64,000 nucleotides of DNA from Paraimprobicoccus trichonymphae (GTDB lineage: Bacteria; Bacillota; Clostridia; Oscillospirales; Acutalibacteraceae). The notes under the pieces are model-generated. The model was not told the origin of the DNA and made no database searches. It saw nothing but the letters and a program-made list of their open reading frames with translations. Shown here in pieces: positions 54,892 to 63,795 of the stretch. Position 1 is the first letter of the stretch; each line of letters starts with the position of its first letter. Made by a program: the position numbers and the translations under genes. The stretch spans positions 992,001 through 1,056,000 of the forward strand of contig AP027925.1 of assembly GCA_036322875.1 (NCBI GenBank), written 5' to 3'.

Positions 54892-55353
54892 ATGGAAGAA
54901 AATAAAATTGTAAAATTAGCAAAAAATGGTGAATTGACTGAAAAGTTAATGCAAGATAAAGATTTTGTGAGAAGAGCTAAAGACATATTGAAAAAAGAAA
55001 ACACAGATGAAAATGAAATATTTGAAATTTTAAAAACTTTAGAAAAATGTATAAATAAGTCTGGAGAAATAAAAAATAAGGAAGATTTAGAAAATACTGT
55101 AGGTGGAAAAATTTCTAAAGTTGGAGAATTAGCTATAGAAACAACTTTTTCACTACTTGGTACAACTGCAGGATTTGTTTTCGGTGCGAATGTGGGAGAG
55201 TTTGCGGCAACTTCTGGAAAAGTGAATAAAATATTTGGTGAAAATCTGAATACTGATCATATTTTAATCGGTGGGGCAATAGCAGGTGCAGTAGCAGGAA
55301 ACTTAGGAGGTTTAGCGCTTGGTAAATTAATAGTAAATAAAATAAATAAATAA
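54892..55353 (+). CDS. Double-glycine leader peptide, member A
   Basis: 153 residues from the ATG at 54892, which has a GGAGTG site (a GTG at 54883 is less likely). The leader (1-72) is almost identical in all members: MEENKIVKLAKNGELTEKLM, then helical residues ending in EDLENTVGG (GG at 71-72). The tail is hydrophobic with GTTAGFVFGANVG and GGAIAGAVAGNLGGLALG (GxxxG helices). This is the layout of Nif11-like or class II bacteriocin-type precursors, though both leader and tail are long. Two short gaps separate it from the protease and from member B. Confidence 0.7.
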   Translation: MEENKIVKLAKNGELTEKLMQDKDFVRRAKDILKKENTDENEIFEILKTLEKCINKSGEIKNKEDLENTVGGKISKVGELAIETTFSLLGTTAGFVFGANVGEFAATSGKVNKIFGENLNTDHILIGGAIAGAVAGNLGGLALGKLIVNKINK

Positions 55354-55490
55354 AAAGATATATGAATAAATTTCGAATCTTAAATTAATTCAATTAAACT
55401 ATGATTAAAAGTCACGTTATATATAACTAAGGATATTTTTGTATTATAGTGTTTCAAACAGAAAATCAAAAATAAATTATTATTGAAAAA

Positions 55491-55529
55491 TTAACCGGCC
55501 AAATAGGAGGTTTAACATTTGATTGGTAG
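55491..55529 (+). pseudogene. Tail remnant of a further peptide-family copy
   Basis: The frame LTGQIGGLTFDW followed by TAG resembles the conserved tail GNLGGLALGKLIV / GQMGGLALGRLIV of the neighbouring members. No leader precedes it. It shows that another copy between A and B has been lost. The 255-base gap holds nothing else. Confidence 0.4.
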
Positions 55530-55608
55530 TGGTAAACAAAGTAAAGTAAAAAATTTAGATGTTAAATCTTCTTAAAAAGTTAAATAGATAATTATGAGGT
55601 GATTTTCA

Positions 55609-56043
55609 ATGGAAGAAAATAAAATTGTAAAATTAGCAAAAAATGGTGAATTGACTGAAAAGTTAATGCAAGATAAAGATTTTGTAGAAAAAGCTAAAGA
55701 AATATTGAAAAAAGAAAACATAAACGAAAATGAAATATTTGAAATTTTGAAAACTTTAGAAAAATGTATAAATAAATCTGGAAAAATAAAAAATAAGGAA
55801 GATTTAGAAAATATTGTAGGTGGAAAAATACCAAAAACTGGAGAGCTAGCCATAGAAGTAATTTTCTCTAATTTGGGTGGATTTTTAGGAGCAATCCCAG
55901 GTTCTACTTTATTTGTTACCAGCAAAAACGATATGTTAATGGCTTCTTGGGGTATAGGTCTTGGAATAATGGCGGGACAGATGGGCGGTTTAGCACTTGG
56001 TCGGTTAATAGTGGAAAAAATAAATAAAAAGTTAGATAAATAA
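55609..56043 (+). CDS. Double-glycine leader peptide, member B
   Basis: 144 residues. ATG after GAGGTGATTTTC. Leader as in A and C, ending EDLENIVGG (71-72). The tail differs: KIPKTGELAIEVIFSNLGGF, LGAIPGSTLFV, and SWGIGLGIMAGQMGGLALGRLIV. Conserved leader with variable Gly-rich core is what a precursor family under diversifying selection would show. Helical amphipathic pieces suggest a membrane-active product or a scaffold. Confidence 0.7.
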   Translation: MEENKIVKLAKNGELTEKLMQDKDFVEKAKEILKKENINENEIFEILKTLEKCINKSGKIKNKEDLENIVGGKIPKTGELAIEVIFSNLGGFLGAIPGSTLFVTSKNDMLMASWGIGLGIMAGQMGGLALGRLIVEKINKKLDK

Positions 56044-56059
56044 TTTAGGATTGATTTTT

Positions 56060-56539
56060 ATGGAAGAAAATAAAGTTGTAAAATTAGCAAAAAATGGTGA
56101 ATTGACTGAAAAGTTAATGCAAGATAAAGATTTTGTAGAAAAAGCTAAAAAAATATTGAAAAAAGAAAACATAGACGGAAATGAAATATTTGAAATTTTG
56201 AAAATTTTAGAAAAGTGTATAAATAAATCTGAAAAAATAAAAAGTGAAGAAGATTTAGAAAATGTTATTGGTGGAAGAATATCTAGGATCGGAGAATTGT
56301 ATATAAAGTCATCTTTTACTATTTTAGGAACGGCTATAGGGGCTTTGCCGGGCGCAATTCCGCTCGCTTTTATTACAGAGGGAGATTTAAAAAATATAAA
56401 TTTCAAAGAAAATGCTATTCCAATTGCTGGAGCAGCTGTGGGTGCGACAGTTGGAGGTATGGCAGGTGCAGCATTTGGTCAACTAATAGTAAATACCATA
56501 AACAGATTAGACGATAGATTAGATAACTTATTCTTTTAA
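56060..56539 (+). CDS. Double-glycine leader peptide, member C
   Basis: 159 residues from the ATG at 56060 (a TTG at 56051 opens the frame but lacks a site). Leader EDLENVIGG. Tail: RISRIGELYIKSSFTILGTA, IGALPGAIPLAF, and a C-terminal GAAVGATVGGMAGAAFGQLIV. Starts 16 bases after member B. Shares the KIV/QLIVNTIN ending type with A and B. No immunity or ABC exporter gene is visible next to the array. Confidence 0.7.
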   Translation: MEENKVVKLAKNGELTEKLMQDKDFVEKAKKILKKENIDGNEIFEILKILEKCINKSEKIKSEEDLENVIGGRISRIGELYIKSSFTILGTAIGALPGAIPLAFITEGDLKNINFKENAIPIAGAAVGATVGGMAGAAFGQLIVNTINRLDDRLDNLFF

Positions 56540-56573
56540 AGCCACATTAATAATTAATATTGAAGCGGTTTTT

Positions 56574-56657
56574 GCAAAAGAAAATAAAATTGTAAATTTA
56601 GCGAAAAATGGTAGATTACCTAAATTTTTAATGCGACAATATAACATAGAGTATTAA
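56574..56657 (+). pseudogene. Start-less remnant of a fifth family member
   Basis: The frame AKENKIVNLAKNGRLPKFLM ends at a TAA at 56655. The former ATG is GCA, and the site before it reads GCGGTTTTT in place of GTGATTTTT. It is the leader of a dead copy after member C. Confidence 0.6.
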
Positions 56658-56724
56658 AAATACAAATGCGCTGCTAGATAATTTGGCAACATTTGTACAA
56701 TAGAAAATACAGATATTGAAGTAA

Positions 56725-56942
56725 TTGATAATCTGCTTGGTCTTTAACAAGCAAACTTTTGGTTCTATGCTCTCAGTGATTACTTATCTTACGTAAATTT
56801 CATTTTATTTCAAGCATAAATTTCTGTGAGCCCCACAGTATTTAATTTTTAACGCTTGGAGTTTCAACTTGGTTTTCGGTTTTCGTTGAAATACCATTCC
56901 TTATAATTTAAATATTTAGCGATTTTCTCGCGAATTTATATA
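56725..56942 (-). repeat. Repeat family copy 5
   Basis: Minus strand: the left-end sequence at 56910-56942 matches 1449-1479. Then hairpin GTTTTCGTTGAAAT-type, CTGTGGGGCTCACAG, a CTGAGAGCATAGAACC core and terminal hairpin TGCTTG/CAAGCA, with a decayed GATTATCA end at 56725. The promoter boxes are weak. It fills most of the gap between the peptide array and fhs. Confidence 0.6.
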
Positions 56943-57019
56943 AATTAATAGCAAAAAATTTTCCTGTACTTATTTACAAAATTTTATCGTGTTATAATAA
57001 TAAATGGGGGTTATGTTTT

Positions 57020-58651
57020 TTGCTATCTGATATAGAAATTGCACAAAAGTCTAAAATTAAAAATATAAAAAAAATATCTGAAAAGCTAGGTATTTTAGAA
57101 AATGAAATAGAATATTATGGGAAATACAAAGCTAAATTAAATAATGATTTATTTGAGAGAGTAAAAAATAATAAATCAGGAAAATTAATTTTAGTTACAG
57201 CGGTTAATCCAACACCAGCTGGAGAAGGTAAAACTACTACTACTATAGGATTAGGCCAAGCATTAAATAAAATTGGTAAAAAAACTCTAATGGCTCTGAG
57301 GGAACCTTCATTGGGACCCGTTTTTGGTTTAAAAGGTGGAGCGACAGGTGGTGGATATTCACAGGTTGTGCCGATGGAAGATATAAATTTACATTTTACT
57401 GGTGATATTCATGCTATAACTGCTGCTAATAATTTAATGTGTGCATGTTTAGATAATCATATTTTTCATGGTAATAAACTAAATATTAATCCAAAGGAAA
57501 TTCTAGTTAAAAGATGCTTAGACCTTAATGATAGAGCTCTTAGAAATATAATTATAGGTCTTGGCGGAAAAATGAATGGGGTAACTCGAGAAGATAATTT
57601 TAATATAACCGTAGCAAGTGAAGTCATGGCTATTTTCTGTTTAGCACAAGATCTTTTAGATTTAAAGATTAGGCTTGGGAATATTTTGGTTGCTTATGAT
57701 TATGGAAATAATCCTATTTATGCTAAAGATTTAAAAGTAAATAATTCCATGGCAGTATTATTAAAAGATGCTATAAATCCGAATTTGGTTCAAACTTTAG
57801 AAAACAATCCTGTAATAATACATGGTGGCCCTTTTGCAAACATAGCTCACGGTTGTAATTCTATAAGAGCTACAAATCTTGGTTTAAATTTAGCTGATTA
57901 TTTGATAACAGAAGCAGGTTTCGGTTCGGATTTAGGAGCAGAAAAATTTCTGGACATAAAATGTAGAATCGCTAATTTAAAACCTGATGTAATAGTTTTG
58001 GTTTGCACTGTAAGAGCTTTAAAATACAACGGGAATGATGATTTAAAAGCAGGAATTTGCAATTTGAAAGTTCATATAGAAAATTTAAAGAAATATGGTG
58101 TTAATCTTATTGTAGCTTTAAATAAATTTATTTCAGATGATATTCATGAAATAGAACTTATAAAAAATTTTTGTGAAAATTTGGATGTAGAATTTGAAAT
58201 TTCTGAAGCTTTTGAAAAAGGTGGAGCAGGAGTAATAAATTTAGCTGAAAAAGTTTGTGAATTAGCTGAAAAAAAATCAAATTTTAAATTTATTTATGAT
58301 TTAGATTTAAGTATTAAAGAGAAAATTTTAAAACTAGCGCAGGAAATTTACAGAGCTAATAATGTTATATACTCAAAAGAAGCTTTAGAAAGTATAAAAA
58401 AGATAGAGTTATTAAAAAGAGATAATCTACCTATATGTGTCGCAAAAACACAATACTCAATTTCAGATGATCCTACAAAATTAGGATTTCCAAGTAATTA
58501 TAGTTTTAGAGTTAATAATATTTCACTTTCAAACGGTGCAGGATTTATAGTTATTTACGCGGGGAACATTATGACAATGCCAGGGCTTCCTAAAAAACCT
58601 GCTGCAGAAGTTATAGATATAGAAACCAATAAAATTATTGGTTTGTTTTAA
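57020..58651 (+). CDS. fhs: Formate-tetrahydrofolate ligase
   Basis: 543 residues, usual length. The P-loop is TPAGEGKTTTTIGL (65-78), followed by EPSLGPVFGLKGGATGGG, the FTGDIHAITAANN motif and the C-terminal PGLPKKPAAE. It makes 10-formyl-THF from formate for purines and formyl-Met or for the Wood-Ljungdahl path. Start TTG at 57020 with a GGGGG site. No folD or other one-carbon gene is adjacent and no THF riboswitch is visible upstream. Confidence 0.96.
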   Translation: MLSDIEIAQKSKIKNIKKISEKLGILENEIEYYGKYKAKLNNDLFERVKNNKSGKLILVTAVNPTPAGEGKTTTTIGLGQALNKIGKKTLMALREPSLGPVFGLKGGATGGGYSQVVPMEDINLHFTGDIHAITAANNLMCACLDNHIFHGNKLNINPKEILVKRCLDLNDRALRNIIIGLGGKMNGVTREDNFNITVASEVMAIFCLAQDLLDLKIRLGNILVAYDYGNNPIYAKDLKVNNSMAVLLKDAINPNLVQTLENNPVIIHGGPFANIAHGCNSIRATNLGLNLADYLITEAGFGSDLGAEKFLDIKCRIANLKPDVIVLVCTVRALKYNGNDDLKAGICNLKVHIENLKKYGVNLIVALNKFISDDIHEIELIKNFCENLDVEFEISEAFEKGGAGVINLAEKVCELAEKKSNFKFIYDLDLSIKEKILKLAQEIYRANNVIYSKEALESIKKIELLKRDNLPICVAKTQYSISDDPTKLGFPSNYSFRVNNISLSNGAGFIVIYAGNIMTMPGLPKKPAAEVIDIETNKIIGLF

Positions 58652-58737
58652 AGTTATTTGGATTGAGCGAATTTTTAAAATTTTATTGTGGTTATTATGT
58701 CACTTTTTTGTTTGCTGTGATGAACGGAGGATTTGTC

Positions 58738-58827
58738 ATGAAATCTAACAAAGTTCAAATAAATTCTAAGTACTCATCACGAGAAACGTATAAAAAAATA
58801 TACAAAAATGTTCCAAGGTCTAATTAA
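58738..58827 (+). CDS. Small basic ORF, unknown
   Basis: ATG with GGAGG 8 bases upstream opens MKSNKVQINSKYSSRETYKK and stops after 29 codons at 58827. The good ribosome binding site supports translation, but there is no family recognised; it may be the start of a lost mobile-element gene. Confidence 0.3.
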   Translation: MKSNKVQINSKYSSRETYKKIYKNVPRSN

Positions 58828-58964
58828 ATTTTTATCAAAATTTATGTTATTTTCATTTTTGATTAATACTTTATAAAACGTATTTGAATTGGAATGATTT
58901 AGTTGTTCGCAAATAACACAAAACAAAAAAATCCCTTTCCTGAAGAAACAAAACCCTGTTTAAT

Positions 58965-59697
58965 TTAAAATCCGTGCTCTCTTCTATAAAAAAAGTCATC
59001 TAAAGCTGCAATTTCGAAAAGAATAGGATTAAGATTTTCTTCGTCAAATGTAAAAACAGTAGAATATTCTGAGACTGTATCGGAAAACGCACCTATCCTA
59101 AGTTCTTCACAAACAACTCGATTATTCTTTGCTGTATAACGCCGACCATCTTTTCCCCTTTGAAAACTAAAAATCATACTTATATGCCCGTCATAATTAT
59201 CGATTAAGCTCATTAAGCATTAAAAGTTTTATTTTGCTCAAACCTGAAAAATCCAAAAAACCAAAAGTAGTTTTCATCTTACCTGTTGCTATTGCCGCTA
59301 ACATTCCAGGTGCAGACAGCATATCCACAGATATAACCCTGACTTCACCCTTTGTTGGGTGATCAGTTGCATGATATGCTCATACGTCTATTTCCTCTCC
59401 GAATCTTACAATTGGAGGTCCGTAAATTTGTCTTATATTTCCTCCTTTAGTTTTTCTTGAACTTCTGTCATGAAAGAACCACTCTTTATCACTGCAAGAA
59501 TATCTAACCAGCCCGGTACTCCAATCCTTCAATTCATTCGCGCCTCTAGCTAAAACAGAAACACCTAAAAATAATAAAAAAACTACAAAAAACACCGAAA
59601 ATATTCTACTTGCCTTTATTATAAAACCCCCTATTATTTCTTGAGGCCCAAGAAGACTGGACTCCGTACTGTCAAGATATAACAACTGATTTGACAC
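58965..59697 (-). pseudogene. Broken membrane/secreted protein, unknown family
   Basis: The N-terminal part (up to the TGA at 59380-59382) has a membrane helix (IFSVFFVVFLLFLGVSVLA), then RQIYGPPIVRFGEEIDV. In the same frame after the TGA it continues AYHATDHPTKGEVRVISVDM, then GMLAAIATGKMKTTFGFLD, to a stop. A further frame completes it as DGHISMIFSFQRGKDGRRYT and ends DDFFYRREHGF. One nonsense codon (perhaps TGG to TGA) and one frameshift thus split a protein of about 240 residues. The nominal GTG start at 59697 lies in a repeat; the real start is nearer 59635. Confidence 0.5.
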
Positions 59698-59835
59698 TCT
59701 GCCGGGTTAAAGATTAAGCAAATTTTCGATTCTACACTCCTCAGCGATTACTCAAAATCTTACATGAGCTCCATTTCATTTCAAACACAAATTCCTGTGA
59801 GCCCCATGGTACTTGAATTTTTCAGGATGCTAGAA
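59690..59835 (-). repeat. Repeat family copy 6
   Basis: Minus strand: CCATGGGGCTCACAGG, TTTGTGTTTGAAATGAAATGG, GCTCATGTAAG, TAATCGCTGAGGAGTG, AATTTGCTTAATC and GTGTCAAA at 59690-59697. The 5' hairpin and promoter are lost. It abuts the broken gene at 58965-59697. It diverges about as much from copy 3 as copy 5 does. Confidence 0.55.
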
Positions 59836-59941
59836 TTCTTAATCCTTTATATAGATTGTATGATATTATATTACTTTATAGAACTCATTTCTTCAAAATT
59901 TTGACTGTGAAAGATACTTGCTATTATTTTGTTTTTGTACA

Positions 59942-60454
59942 TTATTTCGCAATTACTGCTTCGATACCATTTGTAAGTAGTACTATTCCTCCTAAGAAGG
60001 TTGCTGCTAACGGAATATTAGGAAATACAATTCCGGTGACCATACAATCATAATATTCAACCAAATTACGAAACATCCAACATCCACTACCAATTGCTGC
60101 TATAGCACCAGATCCTATATTTATAGCACTAGCTACAATATCTTTGGACTTATCCTTGGATAATAAACTCAATGTACCGTATGTAGCGGGAATTAAACCT
60201 ACTACCATTGGGATTAAACCAAGAACAGGTTTATATCCATTTCTAAAATCTTCAGGCTTTGATTTTAAACCTAAATATAATGCACTACCACCCAAACACA
60301 CTACACCACCAGAGACTACCTGTGTAACAACTGAAGCAGTATGATTTATAACGTTTTTATTTTTTTGATCACCATTAGCACACAAACCAAAACTCGATAC
60401 TACTGTTAATACTATCGAAGATAAAACACTTTTTAAACGCAAAATTTTTTTCAT
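59942..60454 (-). CDS. Secreted/membrane protein, unknown
   Basis: 170 residues. A signal peptide (LRLKSVLSSIVLTVVSSFGLCA) is followed by three to four hydrophobic helices: VVCLGGSALYLGL, PVLGLIPMVVGLIPATYGTL, INIGSGAIAAIGSGCW and IPLAATFLGGIVLLTNGI. AAGGAG site before the ATG at 60454. Gly-rich TM helices recall the peptide array tails, but there is no leader. No family known. A fragment of a second copy lies upstream at 60557. Confidence 0.55.
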   Translation of the reverse strand: MKKILRLKSVLSSIVLTVVSSFGLCANGDQKNKNVINHTASVVTQVVSGGVVCLGGSALYLGLKSKPEDFRNGYKPVLGLIPMVVGLIPATYGTLSLLSKDKSKDIVASAINIGSGAIAAIGSGCWMFRNLVEYYDCMVTGIVFPNIPLAATFLGGIVLLTNGIEAVIAK

Positions 60455-60556
60455 TTTTTAGAACTCCTTAAACTAATATATGCAAAACTAATTGCAATCA
60501 CAATTCTAAAATAATTTCTTTAAAAAGTCAACAGAAAAATTTAATTTGTTTTTTAT

Positions 60557-60634
60557 TCAAATACCGTTTAATTTGTATTCGCACATTACTTCTGACTTAA
60601 CTGGCATAGCAATACTATTTGCAAGTAAAACCAT
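60557..60634 (-). pseudogene. Fragment similar to the end of the 59942 protein
   Basis: 25 codons reading MVLLANSIAMPVKSEVMCEY and more, with VLLANSI resembling VLLTNGI at the end of the 59942 product. It suggests a lost tandem duplicate. The gap to 61036 holds no gene besides a promoter. Confidence 0.3.
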
Positions 60635-60936
60635 TCTTTTAACTCCTAACTCCAATTTACATAGTTTCTATAGCGTTAAATATATTTGTTAAACTTGTTT
60701 TACCACACAAAGCTAATACCTAATATAAGCTATAGCTATTTACGTTTTAAAATAATCTAGTACGGCTTTTTAAATAGAAAACATGACAGGAAAATTTTAG
60801 AATTCAAAAAAACACAGAAAACATAAAAATAGTGCAGAAACTTAAAAATTTATGTAGAGGAAAGGAGGATAATTTCCGTAAAATAACTGCTTAATATTAA
60901 ATAAATAAAAAAAATTACTTAAAGCTGATAAAAAAT

Positions 60937-60966
60937 TTGTATTATTTTTTTATATTTGTATATAAT
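60937..60966 (+). promoter_or_regulatory. Promoter of the amino-acid ABC transporter
   Basis: TTGTAT (60937-60942) and TATAAT (60961-60966), 18 bases apart, lie about 70 bases before the transporter start. The region is very AT-rich, so chance matches are possible. Confidence 0.45.
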
Positions 60967-61036
60967 AGTTTATATGAAATATAAATTTAATAAAAATTTT
61001 AGAAAATACATTAAATTAAAAAAGGGAATTGTATAA

Positions 61037-62491
61037 ATGAAAAATAAATCATTTTTAATTTTTGGTGTATTTCTGTTTATTTTAGGATGTGGCGTTTTTG
61101 CTGAACACACATTGAAAAATATTAAAAAAAAAGGATATATAATATTATCTACAAACGCTGAATTTGAGCCGTTTGAATATAAAGATGGTAATGAATTTGT
61201 TGGCATAGATATTGATATTTCTCGTGAAATTGCAAAAAAATTAAATGTAAATTTAAAAATAGAAGATGTTTCTTACGATGCTTTGCCTTTGGAATTAAGC
61301 AGGAACACTTGTGATTTTGTAATGGCAGCTATGAGTAAGACTGAAGAAAAAGCTAGAAACATGGATTTTTCGGAATATTATTTTAGAGCGAAACAATTTG
61401 TTATAGTTCAAGAAAATAGCGAAATAAAAAATTCTAAAGATTTAAAATGGAAAAGAATAGGTGTTAATTTAGGTTCTACAGGTGATATATATTGTACGGA
61501 AAATTTAGTTGACTCTAAAATAATTAGGTATGATGATAGCACTGATGCGGTTTTAGATTTATTGAACAAAAGAATACAAGCTGTAGTTGTTGATAATTTA
61601 CCAGCTTTTAAATTAGTAAAAAAGAATAAGGGAACTAAAATTTTAGATGAATATCTATTTGAGGAAGAATACAGAATTGCCGTTCCAAAAGGTGCCACTG
61701 AGGTTCTTGAGTTTATAAATAATTCCATAAAAGAATTAAAATTTGAAGGAAAAATAGATGAAATTATATTAAAATATAGTAATGATGACACAGAAATTAA
61801 TAGTGATTTGTCAACAAAAATTTATAATAATTTGATTTTTAAAGATAGATATATTGGAATATTAAAAGGTTTGTTTGTAACTATCGAAATTGCAGTTTTT
61901 GCTATAATATTAGGGACCTTAATAGGAATAGTTATATGCATTATAAAAATTATGAATGATAAAAATATTCTTGTTAAAATTCTTAAATTTTTAGCTGATT
62001 TTTATGTAATGTTCATACGTGGTACGCCTATGGTAATTCAGTTGTTTATAATATACTATTTAATACTAAGTTCTACAGGTTTAAATAAAGTAATTATAGC
62101 AATATTGTCTTTTGGTGTGAATTCGGGAGCTTATGTTTCTGAAATAATTAGGTCTGGAATATTATCCATAGATAAAGGTCAATTCGAAGCCGGGAGATCA
62201 CTTGGTTTATCAGAAACAATAGTAATGAAAAAAATAATCTTTCCACAAGCTTTTAAAAATATAATTCCTACACTTTGTAATGAATTTATCCAGTTAGTCA
62301 AAGAAACTTCTGTTGCAGGATTTATAGGAGTTGTAGATCTTTCAAAATCAGGGGATACTATAAGAAGTCAAACTTATGAACCTTTTGTTCCTTTGGTAAC
62401 AGTGGCACTTATTTATTTTTGTATAGTAATGTTAATTACACGATTTATGTCAAATCTTGAAAGGAGATTTCACAAAAATGATTCAAATTAA
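61037..62491 (+). CDS. Amino-acid ABC transporter, binding protein fused to permease (GlnH-GlnP type)
   Basis: 484 residues. A lipoprotein-like start (FLFILGCGVFA with Cys19) is followed by a polar-amino-acid binding domain (ILSTNAEFEPFEYKDGNEFVGIDID; residues about 35-250). Then comes a permease domain with five helices and the EAA loop EAGRSLGLSETIVMKKIIFPQ. Such fusions occur in glutamine/glutamate uptake systems of Firmicutes. ABC subunit follows with overlap. Intact. Confidence 0.93.
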   Translation: MKNKSFLIFGVFLFILGCGVFAEHTLKNIKKKGYIILSTNAEFEPFEYKDGNEFVGIDIDISREIAKKLNVNLKIEDVSYDALPLELSRNTCDFVMAAMSKTEEKARNMDFSEYYFRAKQFVIVQENSEIKNSKDLKWKRIGVNLGSTGDIYCTENLVDSKIIRYDDSTDAVLDLLNKRIQAVVVDNLPAFKLVKKNKGTKILDEYLFEEEYRIAVPKGATEVLEFINNSIKELKFEGKIDEIILKYSNDDTEINSDLSTKIYNNLIFKDRYIGILKGLFVTIEIAVFAIILGTLIGIVICIIKIMNDKNILVKILKFLADFYVMFIRGTPMVIQLFIIYYLILSSTGLNKVIIAILSFGVNSGAYVSEIIRSGILSIDKGQFEAGRSLGLSETIVMKKIIFPQAFKNIIPTLCNEFIQLVKETSVAGFIGVVDLSKSGDTIRSQTYEPFVPLVTVALIYFCIVMLITRFMSNLERRFHKNDSN

Positions 62492-63194
62492 AAATTTGTC
62501 TAAGCAGTTTATTAATGGAAAAAAAATTTTGAAAAACATAAGTTTAAATATAAATCCTAAAGATAAAATAGCTATAATCGGTTCTTCAGGTTCAGGAAAA
62601 AGTACTTTTTTAAGATGTTTAAACGGTTTAGATACGCCTACAGACGGGCAAATCATATTTGAAAACAAATGTATTACAGATAAGAAATGTGATATGAGTT
62701 ATATAAGAAAAAAGATTGGTATGGTCTTTCAACATTTTAATTTGTTCCCACATCTTACAGTTTTACAAAATATTACACTTGCACCTGTAACTTTAGGTTT
62801 AAAAACTAAACAGGAAGCTGATATTTTAGCTGATAATTTATTAAAAACAGTAAACTTATCTGAAAAGGTTAATGAGTATCCGGTAAAACTTTCGGGCGGG
62901 CAAAAACAACGTGTGGCAATAGTCAGAACTTTAGCAATGGAGCCAAAAGTTATTTTATTTGATGAACCAACTTCTGCGTTAGATCCAGAGATGGTTGGCG
63001 AAGTTTTGTCAGTAATAAGAGAGCTTGATATTACAATGCTTGTAGTAACTCATGAAATCAATTTTGCGAAAAAATTTTCAAATAGAGTTTTATTCATGGA
63101 TTGCGGAAAAATAATAGCTGACGATTCCCCAACTAAAATTTTTAACAACTATAAAAATTCAAGAATAGAAGAGTTTTTTTCAAAAATTTTATAA
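62478..63194 (+). CDS. glnQ: Amino-acid ABC transporter ATP-binding protein (GlnQ type)
   Basis: 238 residues from the ATG at 62478 with a GGAGA site inside the end of the upstream gene (overlap 14 bases). Walker A GSSGSGKST (35-43), LSGGQKQR (138-145) and DEPTSALDP (162-170) are complete, with the Q-loop in VFQHFNLFPHLTV. It powers the transporter encoded just upstream. Normal family length. Confidence 0.95.
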   Translation: MIQIKNLSKQFINGKKILKNISLNINPKDKIAIIGSSGSGKSTFLRCLNGLDTPTDGQIIFENKCITDKKCDMSYIRKKIGMVFQHFNLFPHLTVLQNITLAPVTLGLKTKQEADILADNLLKTVNLSEKVNEYPVKLSGGQKQRVAIVRTLAMEPKVILFDEPTSALDPEMVGEVLSVIRELDITMLVVTHEINFAKKFSNRVLFMDCGKIIADDSPTKIFNNYKNSRIEEFFSKIL

Positions 63195-63654
63195 AAATAA
63201 AAAATACAATATTTAAAATACATTTTTACATAATTATTTAGTTGTTTTAATTACGAAAATAAACAACTACATTATTAATATAAGATTTTAATTTATCTGG
63301 ATTTTTCAAAAGCTTTTATTTAAAGTGCTCAAAAATTTTATTAATATTTTTTCTTTTTTAATATACATAAAAAGAGACATTTTGGACAACTGAAATTTTT
63401 TCATTAATATAATTAATTTTCTTTTTACGATTATTTGGTAACATTATTGATTTTTCAAGTTTTTTTATCCTCTGTTTGGCATATATATCTGCGCTTCAAG
63501 TAATGGTACTAAACAAAGATCTACTTCTTCATTCAAATTAGCTATTTGTTCCTTTTAGCTTTTTTTCAAAATCTTCTTTAAGTTTAATATTTTAGTTGCT
63601 ACGCCTATTCTAAAATTTTCTATGAACATTTTGTTAGTTACTCTCATGCTATAG

Positions 63655-63795
63655 CTATTCCGATTTAAAATAAGCTGCGATAGATTCTTAAACTGTTAAG
63701 TAATTTTTAAAATTAAAACGCAACCAATTTTTTAAATTTGCCCATAATTTTTCAATAATATAGGCAACGTCGGCATCGGCTTAGACATTTTTTCA
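63655..63795 (-). pseudogene. C-terminal remnant of an IS630-type transposase
   Basis: Minus strand reads IIEKLWANLKNWLRFNFKNY, LTV, stop, ESIAAYFKSE and a TAG at 63655-63657. IEKVWANxKxWLRxN is the conserved end of IS630/Tc1-like DDE transposases. It has an internal stop and no catalytic part. The rest of 63195-64000 is AT-rich; a minus-strand lysine-rich coiled-coil-like sequence at 63380-63650 looks decayed, and nothing else is recognised. Confidence 0.55.

Noticed and set aside
56540..57019. Possible THF riboswitch upstream of fhs
   Set aside because: The conserved core of that riboswitch is not seen; the space is occupied by repeat copy 5 and a dead peptide leader.
59370..59390. TGA as selenocysteine or tryptophan in the 58965-59697 gene
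   Set aside because: A second break (frameshift) lies downstream, no SECIS-like hairpin is evident, and many genes here end in TGA, so decay is simpler.
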